From Collybiopsis luxurians FD-317 M1 (Eukaryota; Basidiomycota; Agaricomycetes; Agaricales; Omphalotaceae), in NCBI GenBank assembly GCA_000827265.1, contig KN834785.1:435819-499818 (forward strand): a DNA stretch of 64,000 nt, in the 5' to 3' direction. The first letter of the stretch is position 1. Every line of letters starts with the position of its first letter. The position numbers were made by a program, and so were the translations under genes. Positions 1-13,100 of this stretch are shown piece by piece. The notes beneath the pieces are model-generated. The model had not been told where the DNA came from. It did not search any database and saw only the letters and a program-made list of their open reading frames with translations.

Positions 1-916
1 GAGAGTATCCATAGTCGGAGCTGGAGTTTTGAACCCTGCTCTGCCCACACATATGTAAGCCTCTCATACAGTAGAAACACGCCGTCCACTTTCAAAGAGC
101 GATACTTGAGACGGGAAATTCCCAAATGAGATATGCTACACAATTCTTGAGTTTCTATGGACCAATATCTCCCTGATGACCAAACACGGTATCTCGCCTC
201 GATTTCATACTATCCTCCATACAATTTTTGCATCTTTTGGGCAATCAGTGTACTTGCTTATATGAGATAAAAACTCAATATCATAAACACCTGCATCTGA
301 ATGCTAAAACTGAACACTGATAATTTAAAACCCCACTGGTCAATAGTCATCCATTTGAATTGTTTCACCATGATATAAATTGGCATTACAGCTTTGTGTT
401 TCTCGGCGTTGTTCACAAAGCACCGCAATGGGCGAAGCATGTGTGCTATGAAACCTTGGCCTCTTTGAAGATACGGCAATTGTATGACAATCCTTGATGG
501 CAATGGGCATAATGCAGTGTATTTGTAATATAATCCTCTATGAATTTAGTGTCCACCTCAGACAAGGACCTTCCTTGCAGGTATTGCACATTAATGGGTC
601 AATGGTCAATCTTACCGCCAAACTTACCTACTCCAAACAGATGGATCAATTCTGGGCATATATAACATCATTGACTTGGACTTTAATTTTAGTAAATGAA
701 ATTTAACCAGAGCATAGTTATTAACACAGCCTAAAAAGAAAACATGTTTCCACATAATCTGAATAGTGGGTACTGTCATAGCTTTCAAGGTATATATTGT
801 GAACACTTAAAAGATGAAAACATCAATCTACAACACAATCCAAAGTGACAATCATAGTAGGCCAAAGTAAGGTAAAACACAGAAGTCAAAGTATCAGGAT
901 TAAATTCCCCAATTAT
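1..916. other. Non-coding 3' flank of NLR-A
   Basis: No supportable gene. The left end resembles the sequence around 8945-9060 (both contain an 'agctggag-ttt/gttc-aa' block followed by a TGTA-rich stretch), so the 3' flanks of NLR-A and NLR-B look like parts of the same duplicated segment. At about 850-916 the antisense strand still reads as a decayed TPR unit directly after the NLR-A stop codon. Confidence 0.5.
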
Positions 917-3204
917 TTATGTACTCAACAGGAGAAGTTGCTTTTTAAGCTGATTAGCTTCCTGCAGCTTACCACAGGTGTGATAGATGGATGCAAGGTT
1001 ATTCATGGAAGTCAAAGTTTTAGGATGGTGTTCCCCAATTGCTTGTTTGCACAGCAAAACCACCTCCTCTCCAAGCTTTTCAGCTTCCTCCAGCTTACCA
1101 CGGTGATGGTAGGTCATAGCAAGGTTATTTATGGAAGTCAAAGTATTAGGATGTTGTTCCCCAATTACTTGTTTGCGCAGCAAAAGCACCTCCTCTTCAA
1201 GCATTTCAGTCTGGGTCCAGTACCCACAAGTTCCAAATATCTTTGCTATGCATCTGCGTGTATGAATGGTAGGAAGCTGTTTCCATTGAATATGTTGCGC
1301 ATGCTTTAATAATTGCCGTCGAAGAGAATAATCCGCCTCATCATCCCCTAAGGGAGTTGCACGTCCTAGCAGCATTGCTACTCCCATCCCCATTTGTGTA
1401 TGCTGCAAGGTTGTCTGATGTGCACACTGATGAATTATTGAGTGAAACATCAAGCATCCTTCCCTGTAATTATATGTAGCTAGGGAGAATTGACACAATT
1501 CATCAATACTATCAAACACTAAGCTTTCCTCTGAGAAACAAGAAAGAAATCTCTCAATTTCTGTCCTACCCGGACTGTCTACTTCAGTATGTAGGAATTC
1601 TTTACCCTTAAAGCTGATCGCATGCTTGAAGATATCTACTGGAATGGCAGTGGGATGCAGGAAGCTGCAAAATTGCAAAAAGTACTCTGTGGCTTCACTG
1701 AGCCTTTCAAAACTCAGCATAAAAGCACTCAAAACAGTTTTAGAGTAGGAGTCCAGTGATTGCATTCTATAATTAAGAAGCTTCTGCTTTTGCTTCTCAA
1801 ATTGCAATAGATAGTCACTCAGCCCACATGTAGGGCTTGCTTGAATGTAAGCTCCAGCTGTAGACACAGCCAGAGCATGGCAGCCAAGAGCAGTAACAAT
1901 TGCCTGTGCAAACTCGTGGTTATTTTTGGAGGGTTCTACATGTGCATGTTTAAAAAGTAAGTCCACAGCACTGCTCCTGTCAAGATCCCCAAGGTCAATG
2001 TGATTCTTATGAGAACTCAATTGCTCTGTTTCTCGGAGACGGCTTGTGACAATTATATTACCATGGTTGCAAGCAGGAATGTAGTTTTTTAGGAACACCT
2101 CCCTATCATCTGCATTGTCAAAAATGCAGAGCCAATTTCCCTGAGTACTTGCTAGGAAATTTTTAACATTTTCCACTTCTTCACCCACATTTAGAGCCTT
2201 TCCGAGCTTTTTGAAATCTTCTGTGAGTGTAGCATCAGAGCTAGCGTCAAAGAACCAGACGTGCAAAAATCTGTCCACAGTAACTGTTATTTTCCTAGCC
2301 TCTCTTATTGTCTTTATTTGCTATTGCCTTACCTTGCAAGAGTATTGGCAACGAATCTGAGTACTAGTTGTGTTTTCCCAACTCCACCGGCTGCTACAAT
2401 TGTAGCAACATGCTGGTTTATCTGCAAGCTGGATTTTACAGCCTTCCCCAGCTCCTGCATTTCTTTCCCATTGCCTGAACCAGGAATCTCAAAAGCATCT
2501 TTCAAACCTTTTTTGGCTATCTCCTTTTTACAGCTTGTGATCAAGATTGGCACATAGCACCATTCTGGAAGACAGTCTTCTATTACCAAAGAAGGATTGG
2601 AATTTTCAAGAATTAAGATTGTATTTTCCAAAATATGCTGAGGGCCTTTGACTTTGTCTAAAAAGGCTTTCTGAAAAGCCTCATCTGAACTTGCATCCAT
2701 GTGGATGGCCGTACACCTAACTCTGATTAGCTTGTTCAAATGGATTCAAATCAGAATTTACCATTTCATGTGGTTCTTAATAAACTTATCGAGCTCATTT
2801 TGGCTTGAGCTGTAAAGGGCAATGATTGGGGGTGAAAATATTTTTGAAAGCGATGAAAGTGTATCATCTCTTCCCACAAAGTTTTGACTGGGGGAGGGAC
2901 AAATGAGAACCTTTGATGCCCTTTCAATTCCTGAGCCACCGGTATTTTGAAGGTCGCTGTTGTGATTTATTGTGATATTCTGATTCCCTTGTACATTGTA
3001 GAATTCCCCACCACTGACAGGGACATGGTGTGCACCAGAAAAAAATGCCCCCGAAAATGAGGAATTTGTGGGAACTAATGATTGTCTTGCAGACGGTTGG
3101 GTGGCCTGAATACCTCTGTCTTTCCTTGAGCTCTCCATTTCTTTCTTTTTTGATGAGCCAAGTTTCAGCAATTTGCGCCAGCCAAATTCTTTCCTCTGTG
3201 CCAT
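917..3204 (-). CDS. NLR-A: pseudo-NTPase/NB-ARC/TPR protein (short repeat array)
   Basis: Three exons on the minus strand, 3204-2762, 2716-2333 and 2270-917, sum to 2181 nt in frame (726 aa); the introns are GTAAAT...TTAG and GTAAGG...ACAG. The ATG (MAQRKEFGWRKLL) matches the start in all paralogues. Domains: basic N-terminus; Ser/Thr linker; motif SGAFFSGAHHV..GGEFYNVQGN at about residues 50-80; FVGRDD at about 107 opening a first NTPase-like unit whose P-loop position reads LYSSSQNELDKF; a Walker-B-like ILILENSNPS and ILITSC; then a real P-loop AAGGVGKTQ at about 257-265, Walker B WLCIFDNADD at about 322, IIVTSR, a GLPL-like GCHALAVSTAGAY and a winged-helix FLHPTAIPVDIF. Only about two full 42-aa TPRs follow, the fewest of the four. 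By family knowledge a cytosolic STAND NTPase receptor; the ligand is unknown. The short array could be a deletion, but the frame is open. Confidence 0.85.
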
Positions 3205-3309
3205 GATGGGCGAGATGGGGGTTCGAATGAAAGAAGTTTATGAACTCGGCTCCGCCGTTCCCTGACATGTGCTGTTCATGTGCCCACAATAATGACTGTC
3301 ATTGTACCC

Positions 3310-3330
3310 GGACGTCATGTCACAGGCCAC
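3310..3330 (-). promoter_or_regulatory. Conserved upstream block of NLR-A
   Basis: A block GGACGTCATGTCA followed by GCCAC (plus-strand reading) lies about 110 bp upstream of the ATG. Closely similar blocks occur at similar distances before NLR-B (13386-13406) and NLR-C (40445-40465). The core ACGTCA resembles a CRE/bZIP site. It could be a shared regulatory element or simply slow-decaying duplicated sequence. Confidence 0.4.
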
Positions 3331-4060
3331 GGGGAGCAAAAATTCAGCTGACTGATATTGCGATATGCTTTATAAGGCTTAGTTTTATCAATTGGCTGAT
3401 GTATGATTCATTGATTACGAGTGCATGGAATGGAATGGAATACAGCTGTTTGCAAAAAGTCTTGCCCATTCAAGTTTTCAACAGCTGTTATTTGTATTTG
3501 ATGCTTGATCCGGCTGCCATATGTAATCAATATTCGTCTCTTCCATCGCTTTGGCCGACCAACCTATAGAAATAGCATTATACTTCACTAAAACGACCAG
3601 TAGAAAACCTACTGGAGCGCGATTACTGTTTTGCGCAAAAGCAGGAGCCCATGCGCTATCAGTTGTAATGCCTCGGATTAATTCCGCTCAGTGCGTCGCG
3701 TTACGTCAGTGAATCCACCATGCTGCGATACGACGTTGTTGTTCCTCAGAGCAACCCCGAAGACCCTCACTTCACGAATACTCCGGGAATCTTTCAAAAT
3801 TGTACATTTCCTCAAGGTGGATGCTGCAAAACATGGCATACAATATTACAAATGAGACAATGTGAGGCTTAATAGAAATTTTGGATCAAATATTACATAC
3901 AAACAAACATAGGAAACTCGAATGAGCAAAACTTTTTGCAGACGGCTGTAGAATGTTCCTGATCTAAGGCAGACAATTTTGTAATTATATATTTTTAGCC
4001 AGTGTTATTACATTGGATGGTCCGGGAAAACCCATGACTGAATGAGGCACGAATTCTGCC
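3331..4060. other. Intergenic, nothing recognised
   Basis: Upstream of NLR-A. I see no conserved ORF, RNA gene or clear repeat here. The ABC-transporter relic begins shortly after. Confidence 0.5.
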
Positions 4061-5019
4061 ACGCGCTAGCGTTTCTTCCCATAGACCACCTTCTCGGAAA
4101 CACCTCCGGACTTTTTCAAAGGGTGGATTTCAGCTGTAGCGGCCACCTTAATCCCTGCAATCATGCCTCGAGAGTGTATTCCTGCTGACTCCAAGGTGCG
4201 TTGTTACTCCTTCATTCTGGAAATGTGCGACTAATACCAGTCGCTACAGCATCCGATGAGCATCCAATATCCAATGCCCGTCTCAATCCAATCGTCATCG
4301 AGGCCTCTCGTGTTTCACATCTCCCATTTGTCCGCTTGCAACCCCTCGCGGATGATGGTTCCATAAGGAGCCTCAAAGTGCTCATTTTTGGGGGGGCAAG
4401 CTTGGTCAAATTTCATTTGTCGATTCTGAACTTTTTATGGTAACTCGAAACCATTAATTCAACCTTATCTGGTTGTTCTCTTCTGTGATCATTCTGGTGT
4501 GGACTTTGGCAGTGAGCAAGGTTGTTCGGGATTGCTGGAGTCTTGATAGCTATTGATAGACTCTTCAACTCTGTGCCATCACTTGTATCTGGCTATCAGA
4601 CTGGCAGAGTCTCGTCAACAGATATCGGAGTCGTTGGGCGTTGAGTGGTATCTTTTTGCATGGAAACACTCTTATCCCAGCTTGTCTTCAAACACCTCTT
4701 ACGGATCCACGTCACCTCGTCATTACCGACCTTGTGGCGATCAGCAATACGGGGAGCTGTCTCATTCTCAATTCGAAGCTTCCGCATTCCTTGTCTTTAG
4801 TGATATGTTTTTTTATATAATTTTAAGATGGAAGTACGTCGCTACATGTCCTAACTACATTGCAGAGTATGTTCAGCTGACTGCCATTATACGCGGTGTA
4901 TAGCGTATTTGTATTCATTGGCTAACTATCATAATGACGCCTATTCCGATCTACACGAGATCGTACAAAAATACCGCGCTGTATGGATGAAATAGACAGA
5001 TGTGAGGGCACATATTGTT
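4061..5019 (+). pseudogene. ABC transporter relic A (5' third)
   Basis: This stretch aligns along its length with 18060-19310 of the intact ABCC gene. Landmarks: the TCTCGGAAACACCT block at 4090 against 18075; ATGCCTCGAGA...GTGCGTTGTTACTCC (exon end plus intron donor) at 4163-4212 against 18168-18215; the block encoding CATCTCCCATTTG...GATGATG at 4316-4357; and the block around the LGW...intron at 4828-4975. Frames are destroyed by many substitutions and indels, so no product is expected. It ends by abutting bHLH-gene sequence at about 5020, a junction that exists nowhere in the intact genes. Confidence 0.75.
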
Positions 5020-7190
5020 CCCCGATTACATTACCATTTCCAAATCCCTTACCCTCCGCAAACCCAAGTTTAACGTTTAGCATCGACATCTCCAGCGATA
5101 GACCCCGTCTTCATCACCTTCCCAGGATTACACACTATTCTGGAAAAGGAAGGGAGGTTGACGTTGCAGCCCCAGCTCCACTTCCTAATCCCGGTTCAAC
5201 ACGACCTGAACCTCTGCCTCCTGGACCGGAGCCCAATAGGGAAGTAAAGTAGGGAACGCAGGGGTGAAGTCAAGGAAGGAGACGGGAGCGGCAGGGGTGA
5301 TTCCTCTGCGGGCGGTAGCTGGGAAGGTGTTCGAACTGGTATCAGCGTTGTTGTAACTGTTCGAGTTGCTGTCTATGTAGAACGACATAGAGAAAAGTCA
5401 AGTTAATTATGTTTGAAAAGAAAGAGGGAAACGCACAAAGAGCGAAAAAGATAACGGTGAGTCACAAAAATAAAACGGGCCCCTGAAAACGAGACTCCTG
5501 AACTCAAAATCCTGAAAAAAAGCAACAAAGCAACAAACTCTAACTCACCTTCCCAATACTAAATCTCACTAGTACATCCGATCCCGCACCCCTGCCCATG
5601 GATCCCCCACCAACTGAATGTACCGGAGACAGAGGTGTCACCTAGTGATGGGGAGAGCAAAGATGTGTATGTAGATAACCCGAGAGAGGCATTATCGACA
5701 TTATCAAAGAAGGAAAATGTGGCGTCTTTTTTCGCTATAGGCCCCATCCCCGCCCCTTTTTTACCAACGCCCCCACCACATAACATATGTACATGCGCCC
5801 TCCCACATCTTCCCCCTGCTGCAGATGATGACGACGGGGGACGAGAAGGGAAAGCCGTCATAGGCAATAACAGCGAAAGCGGTGTCAATCCGCCCAAATG
5901 CATCCTCGAATGATGAGTCAAAACACTCCCCACCTTCTCCTTCTCCACCGGCACCCATCCACCCATCTAACCCTGAAAATCTCGTTAATGAAGCCAGCAT
6001 AGGAGTATGTGCACCTCCTGCACACCCTCCGACTACCAAGCCCACCGTGCATCCCATGCGACTGAAGATGAGCTAGGGTAAACTATGCGGCCAAATGAAC
6101 TCCCAAAATGATAATCCGTCGCCGAGGTAGAAGATGAAGGCAACGATTATTATGCCGAACGACGGTCCATCATTCCCAACTCCCAAAGGTACCCAGAGGT
6201 GAATTGGGACCTCCGTCACCAGGACCGTCGTCGCCCATGAATTGGTTCAGAGGCGAGGAGGGAGTCGATACCGGATAAAGGGCCTCCGCTGAAGTTGATT
6301 ATGTCAAGACTGACATTAGCGAAGTCGTATGCGTTGCAGTAGAAGGAGGCGGGGAAACGGGGGTGGCCTGAGTGGTGAGAATGAGATTGGTAATGAGAGT
6401 GGAATTGTGTGGATTCGAGCGTTGGGGAGAATATATTCTCTGTATGGCAATAACTTGAATAAAATCGAGCGTGAACACAAAATGAATCTTACCCAGTGCG
6501 ACTATTTCAGCTAGCCCTCCAATATCGAACGATCCATCTCCGCTCCATCTCTGCTACCTCTCCGCGACCAGCATTAATCCTCGGAATCGCAATGGCCTGA
6601 CCACGCATGGGAGGACTGGTGCTACTCGGACTGGATATGCTGTTCCTGCGACCAATACGGGTGATCCTCTACGAACCTTCACCCAACCTGCCAGCTACAA
6701 TGTTGATATGGGGACCAGCGGGACCAAGATACAAGCTAGGCGTCCTGGACCAACTTCTCAGTCGCATAACACCAGGTGCAGCGTACGGATGGATGCCAAG
6801 GCCAGGAGTAGGCGTAGTGCCTTTAATAGACGGCAACGGAGACAGAGGATGCCTCCATCCGCCATTGGAAGGCAATGGATTGGGGAGAGGTTCGGTTCGG
6901 ATAGTACAGCTGAGAACGGGTAAGGTGGAATTGACACGGCTGGGATGAAAGTTGGTAATGAGGATGGGGAACCCATCATTGAGCTGGAGCACCCATGTCG
7001 AAGATGTTTCGTGCGCAAGGGATCTGTTTATGGGCTCTTGTGCGATGGATTTCAATAGCGTGGTAAGCTTTCTTCAACGCCGCCCTTGTCATCTTTGTTG
7101 CCTTCCGCTAGAGAAAACATGGCGTCTGCGACTGTCCTATTGCCGGAAAACTATAAATGAACCACAGTAAGCAAAACATAGAGATACCTA
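5020..7190 (-). pseudogene. bHLH gene relic A
   Basis: Decayed copy of the bHLH gene 50225-54547, same orientation. Matching landmarks: the GTCTTCATCACCNTCCC block at 5109 (52165 in the intact gene); the minus-strand reading GGLTPLSLLLPMTAF at about 5880-5830 (GGLTPLSSSLPTTTL in the intact gene); GGRCGRAHVH at about 5800; and the RVNSTLPVL...GGWRHPLSPLPS stretch at about 6930-6810. The basic region and helix 1 are missing (intron sequence at about 5400-5560 passes straight into the GLS...PSV region). The relic is useful because the minus-strand frame 5966-5559 is continuous across a point where the intact-looking gene is frame-broken. Confidence 0.75.
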
Positions 7191-7259
7191 GGGGAACTGA
7201 TTTGACTCGTACTCGTAAATGCCACTTTACAATATTCCAATTGTCCATAGACAGATACT

Positions 7260-7600
7260 CCCGTAACTTTTCATGCTAACCAGGCTTTTCATCTACCTTT
7301 TTCGCATCAGAAACACTTAATCCAGTAAAAATAAAAAACAATGACGAACCAAAAGTAATAACTGCAATGTCTACACTGCAATGGACAATTCTTTCGTTCG
7401 ACTGAAGGATGACGTGTTTGAATGAGGGCGTAGGTGTTGATGAGTTAAACTTAAAGATTGACGTTGACGAAGGACAAAGATAAGATAAAAAGGCTGAGCG
7501 CGCGGTATACACCAATCAGATTTGAACCTCCGCCGAAATGTGCCGAGTAGATGGCCACGGTTCGGTTGTTCTTCCAGCCGCTTCACGCGCCTCTTCCCCG
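7260..7600 (-). pseudogene. Relic of an unrecognised membrane protein
   Basis: The minus-strand reading contains VHCSVDIAVITFGSS, then a hydrophobic stretch, then GLSVSDAKKVDEKPG. The second copy (about 17040-16740) reads VLCSINVAVIIFGSL and GTLTVSDAERIDQNPGQ. Conservation of amino acids between two diverged copies implies that this was once coding and probably membrane-spanning. I do not recognise the family. It sits between the bHLH 5' end and, in the other copy, the ABC transporter 5' end. Confidence 0.45.
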
Positions 7601-7899
7601 TTTCGTATGTATCCTTCCTTGTCCTCGATGCATATAGCTATGTTATGCTCCAATCATACCTGGACCCTTGTCCCCACCAATCTCTCATGACAAGCTTCAC
7701 ATTCTCCTTTCACTCTCTCACTTCGAACTCTCGATGAAATCAGAAACTGTAGAGCAGAAAGAATCAAGTAAAAGAGGGATGCTAATGTCATTACCATGAA
7801 CGCGGCGACCCAAAGCTGCACAGCAACCACATGATCGATTGTATGAGCGGTGGATGGATGGGACGTTAATGTCCTCAGACATACTGCAGGAAAGCCTCA

Positions 7900-10085
7900 C
7901 CTCAGCACAACAGCATCCTCCCCCGGCTGGTCACGTTTATAGCCTGAACAGTGTACATAGATACACAGGGATAACCTACATTATTATTACTATGATCTAT
8001 ATCAACCTTAACCCATATAACGCAATGTCCCTTTACCGCGATATTCATTCATTCACTCATTGACAAGGGATCTCCTCGTCAATGCAAATAAATGAAATAA
8101 ATAGCCACAGCACTTACAATTCCCTATAGGCTATCCTGTGAATATCCCGTTTCCTGATCCCCATCTCCCAGTCCCCCTTACTTTGAAAGTTCTGTCAAAG
8201 TTCCAAAGATATCCCTGACAATGAAGATTGGCCAAACCCATCATGTACCCTACTTCAGAATCTGTAGGAATGTGTGGATGTACCCCCTGCCTCTGAGTCT
8301 CATTCATAGTAGAAGAGTCTAGTATGCATCTCAACATCAATGAACTGCAGCCGTTCCAGTCAAATCACGGCTAGCCTGTTCTAATTACTATAGTCTATCC
8401 CTACACAGCCGACCTCGACTCCAATTCCGATGTAGATGCACATGCCATGACACTTGAATTGTGTAGCAGTACTGCGCCCCGGACTAACGAGGATTTATAA
8501 TCATAATAGGTATCATGTATGTATGTACATTGTACAGCAGGTGCGCAGGTACCTAACCCTAACGGTAAGCACAAAGTTTACTTTTTGATCCCATAGCAAG
8601 TAACCTAGCAGCGTGATTACTGACCTACTGCACTGAAGGATTGATTGCCTTTGATTTTCAATTTCATTCAATAAGCAAGGAAAAAAAAAAAACAAGAACC
8701 CATCTATCCAATGCTTATAATAACAATCCTGTATACGTTCATACTTATAATAACCTCTTCTTCAAACGCCTGGTGTACATACATACCTGCAAATTTACGT
8801 AGCGACCTAGTATCGTAGTTATTGACAGAAGTTGAAACCTGGCATGAAATTAAGTTGCCAATTAAGCTTCCTGCCTTCGAATTCGGCCCTTTCATAAATG
8901 TGTACTGACTAGGGCTTCACTTCTGAGTCGTGCATTCATAAATCATGAGAGAGCTCTGAGAGCTCCCAATTCGAGTATCTATAATCAGAGCTGGAGGTTC
9001 AAATCAAATTTCTGCCACCCACTGTATGTATTCCTGTTACTCTAAGCACTGGCATTATAAGAGCGACGAGTGTCTACTGAAGACCACAAATTTCGGAATA
9101 AAATATTCTACATAATTTCCAAACATTCACATAACAATACCGCTCTGGCATCTTCAAACATATTAATTTTCATGGTATCTTAATCATTTACCGCAACATA
9201 TCAGCACTTTGAGGGCACTTAGTGTACTTACCTCTTCAAACCACTAAGATCAAACACTGGACACCAAAAACTACTATCATTCATTTGCATTACTTCACTG
9301 GGACACAAATTGGCCTCGAGGTTTTATGTTGCTCAGTATTGTTCACAAAGCAATGCATTCTGAAGCTCATTGCCACTAGAAAAAGGATCATATACTTCTT
9401 TTGTGCTATACAAGATATAACCTTTGTGTTTTCTAATATGAATATATGTCACAATATAGATTGTAACATGAGTTTACATTCAATATTGATTCAAGTTGCT
9501 CAGTCCAGGCTGGATCAGACCAGTTTTAACTGTATGAACTGGTGTGAAGTGGACCAGTCTATCATTTTAGATTGGTTGCAGTCTGCAGCGTTAACCATTT
9601 TGAAAATTTATAGACCGGTCCAGTCCATGGTCTATTAAATTTGGCTAAAATGACCAGACTAGATGACTTTAAAACCCTAAACGCTGCCTTTCTAGTAAAT
9701 GTGGGAAATAGGAATCCTAGATCAGTCTGAGGTTTGCATGTGTAACATATTTCACTAGATTTGATTTGACCTCATATGATGCAGATACTGTGCATTGACT
9801 GCTTCATTATTATGCTTACTGCGAAACTTACCTACTTTAAAGGGACAGCTCAAGTATAGAATATAATCTTCTTTACTTGGAATAATATTTGATAACATAG
9901 GAGAACAGATTGCAGAAAAACGAAAACTCACATTCATCATCAATATGTCATTATCCTGAGATGTCTTGCCAAATTTATATAGTTGGTATTGTTTTAGATT
10001 ATAAGGAATACATTGTGAACAGTTAAATAGATGACAACATCAAGCTTCAGGAAATTTCAAAGGCATCCTTACAGTAGGCTAAAGT
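7900..10085. other. Gene-poor interval with duplicated repeat
   Basis: No supportable gene. The part around 8310-8480 resembles 33270-33460 (both have CCTCTGAGTCTCA, then a GACTCCAATTCC block and GGCACTT or GACACTT), so a dispersed repeat is present. From about 8945 onward the sequence resembles the left end of the window. At 9540-9620 there are inverted GGACCAGTCTA / TAGACCGGTCC words, possibly a small decayed foldback. Confidence 0.45.
8310..8480. repeat. Dispersed repeat (partner near 33270-33460)
   Basis: Shared words in the same order with 33270-33460, with many substitutions. Neither copy carries an ORF worth noting. The identity of the repeat is unknown. Confidence 0.4.
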
Positions 10086-10131
10086 AATAATGTTAAACAC
10101 AGAAGTCTACTACTAGGATGGCCTCCCCTAA

Positions 10132-13100
10132 TTACATATGAATCAACAGCTGGACTTCTTCTTTCAACTTTTCAGCTTTCTGCAGCTTATCATAGGCGCG
10201 GTAGGTGGAAGCAAGGTTAGCCCTGGACATTAAGGTATGAGGATGCCGCTCGCCAAGTATTTGTTTACGTAGCAAAAGCACCTTTTCTCCAAGTTTTACA
10301 GCTTCCTCTAGCTTACCACGGGCATGATAGGTTACAGCAAGGTTTGCCATGGACATTATAGTATCAGGATGTTGTTCCCCAATCACTTGTTTACGCAGCC
10401 GAAGCACCTCCTCTTCAATTTTTTCAGCTTTATCCAGTTTGCCAAGAGTACGGTAAACTGCAGCAAGGTTGCCCATAGAGACCAAAGTATGAGGATGGTG
10501 TTCCCCAGTCACCTTTTTACGCAGCAAAAGCACTTCCTCTCCAAGCTTTTCAGCTTTCTCTAACTTACCACGGGCACGGTAAATCATAGCAAGGGTACCC
10601 ATGGAAGTCAAAGTATCAGGATGGTGTTCCCCAAGTATTTGTGTACGCAGCAGAAACACTTCATCTCCAAGCTTCTCAGCTTCCTCCAGCTTACCATAGC
10701 TATGATAGGTTGAAGAAAGATCACCCATAGAAGTCAAAGTTTGAGGGTGTTGTTCCCCAAGTATTTGTTTGTGCAACAGCAGTGTTTCCTCTTCAAGCTT
10801 TACAGCTTCCTCCAGCTCACCACAGGCACGATATGTTACACCAAGATTAGCCATGGAAGTCAAAGTATGAGGATGGTGTTCCCCAATCACTTGCTTGCGC
10901 AGCAGAAGCACCTTCTCCCCAATTTCTTTAGCTTTTTCCAGTTTACCACTGGCACGGTAAATAAAACAAAGATTAGACATGGAATCCAAAGTATCCGGAT
11001 GGTGTTCCCCAATCACTTGTCTGTGCAGCAGAAGTGCCTTCTCTCCAAGCATTTCAGCTTTCTCCACCTTTCCACAGGCATGGTAGATCTTAGCAAGGTT
11101 AGCCATAGCAGCCAAAGTATTAGGCTGATGTTCCCCAATCACTTGTTTGCACCGCAGAAGAACTTCTTCTCCAAACCTTTCTGCTTTCTCTATCTTACCA
11201 CGGTTATAGTAGGTCATAGCAAGGTTAGTCATGGATTTCAATGTATCAGGATGATGTTCCCCAATCACTTGTTTATGCAAGAGAACCACCTCCTCTTCAA
11301 GCACCTCAGTCTGGGCCCAGTACCCACCAGTTTTAAAAATTCTTGCCATACATATTTTTGTATGAAGGGTAGGGAGCTGTTTCCATTGGATATGCTGTGC
11401 ATGTACTAATAGTTGCCTTTGAAAAGAGTAATCCTCCTCCCTATCTCCTAAAGGAGTTGCACGACCTAGCAGAATTGCTACTCCCATGTCCAATTGGGTA
11501 TGCTGCAAAATTGTTTCATGTGCACATTGATGGATTATTGAGTGAAACATCAAGTATCCATCCTGGTAATTGTATGTGGCCAGGGAAAACTGACACAATT
11601 CATCAATGCTATTAAACAGCAAGCTTTCCTCGAGGAAGCAAGAGAGGAATATCTCTATTTCTATTTTACCTGGACTGCCAAGCTCATTTTCCAAGAAATC
11701 GCTGCCCTCAAAACTGATTGCGCACTTGAATATATCTACTGGAATGGAAGTAGGATGTAGGAAGCTGCAAATTTGTATCAAATATTTGGTGGGTTCACTG
11801 AGCCTTTCAAAACTCAGCATAAAAGCACTGAACACAGTTTGTGAGTACACAGTCCGAGACTGCATCCTGTAATTGAGAAGCTTTTCCTTCTGCTTTTCAA
11901 ATTGCTGTAGATAGTCACTCAGTCCACATGATGGGCTTGCTTGAATGTAAGCTCCAGCTGTGGAAACAGCTAGAGCATGGCAGCCAAGAGCAGTAACAAT
12001 TTCTTGTGCAACATTGTAGTCATCCTTGGACGGTTTGATATGGGCATGTTTGAAAAGTAGGTCGATGGCACTATTCCTGTCAAGATCACCGAGATTGATA
12101 TGATTTCTAAGTGAACTCAATTGGGCCCTTTCTGTGAGACGGCTTGTTACAATTATATTCCCGTGGTTGCAAGCAGGGATATAGTTTTCCAAATACACCT
12201 CCCTATCATCTGCATTATCAAAAATGCAAAGCCAATTTCCCTGAGTGCTTGCTAGGAAATTTTTCACATTTTCCACTTCTTCACCTACTTGTAGAGCTTT
12301 TCCGAGCTTTTTGAAACTTTCTGCAAGTGCAGCATCAGAGCTGGCATCAAAGAACCAGACATTCGAAAATCTATCAGCAGCCTGTTATTTTCCTAGTCTC
12401 TTTGCTATCCATTTGCAATAGCCTTACCTTGTAAAGTTATCAGCAGCAAATTTAAGCGCTATTTGTGTTTTCCCAGCTCCTCCAGCTGCCACAATGGTAA
12501 TAACATGCTGTTTCAACTGCAAGCTTAATTTTAAAGCTTTTGTCAACTCCTTCATGTCTTTCCAATCCGCTGATTTGGAGATTTTAAATGTCACATCTGA
12601 TAGTTTTTTGGTCACATCCTGATCACAGCTTGTGATTAAGACTGGGGCATAAAACCATTCCGGAAGATAGGCTTCTAATGCTAGAGAAGGATCTGCATTC
12701 TTAAGAATCAAGATTGTATCTCCTGAAATATACTGAGGGCCTTTGACTTTTTCTGACAAAGTCCTCTGAAGGGTCTGAACTGAACTTGCATCCAGATTGA
12801 TGGCAGTACTACACCTAATCCTATTTAGCATTTACCTAAGGATTTCAAATATTAAATGACATTTACCATTTCAAGTGATGCTCCATGAAATTTTCAAGCT
12901 CATCTTTCCCTGGACTGTAAAGGGTAACCACTGGCGGTGTAAAAATCTCTGAAAGCAAAGAAAGCACATCATCTCTCCCCACAAAGTATTGACTTGGAGG
13001 GGGACAAATGAGAGCCTTTGATACCCTTTCAATTCCTGCTCCAACAGTATTTTGAAAGCCGCTGCTGTGGATTATTGTAACGTTCTGATTTCCTTGTATG

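Noticed and set aside
8548..8565. CCTAACCCTAAC as a second telomere tract
   Set aside because: Fewer than two full units; expected by chance in 64 kb.
8985..9000. GGTTCAAATC as a tRNA B-box
   Set aside because: No A-box, cloverleaf or terminator at the proper spacing; likewise the GTTCGAAT at 3213.
10324..11409. Long plus-strand ORFs opposite the NLR TPR arrays (also at 845-1309, 36962-37909, and minus at 44283-45412)
   Set aside because: Antisense shadows of the TPR repeats; the repeats create open antisense frames with no independent signal.
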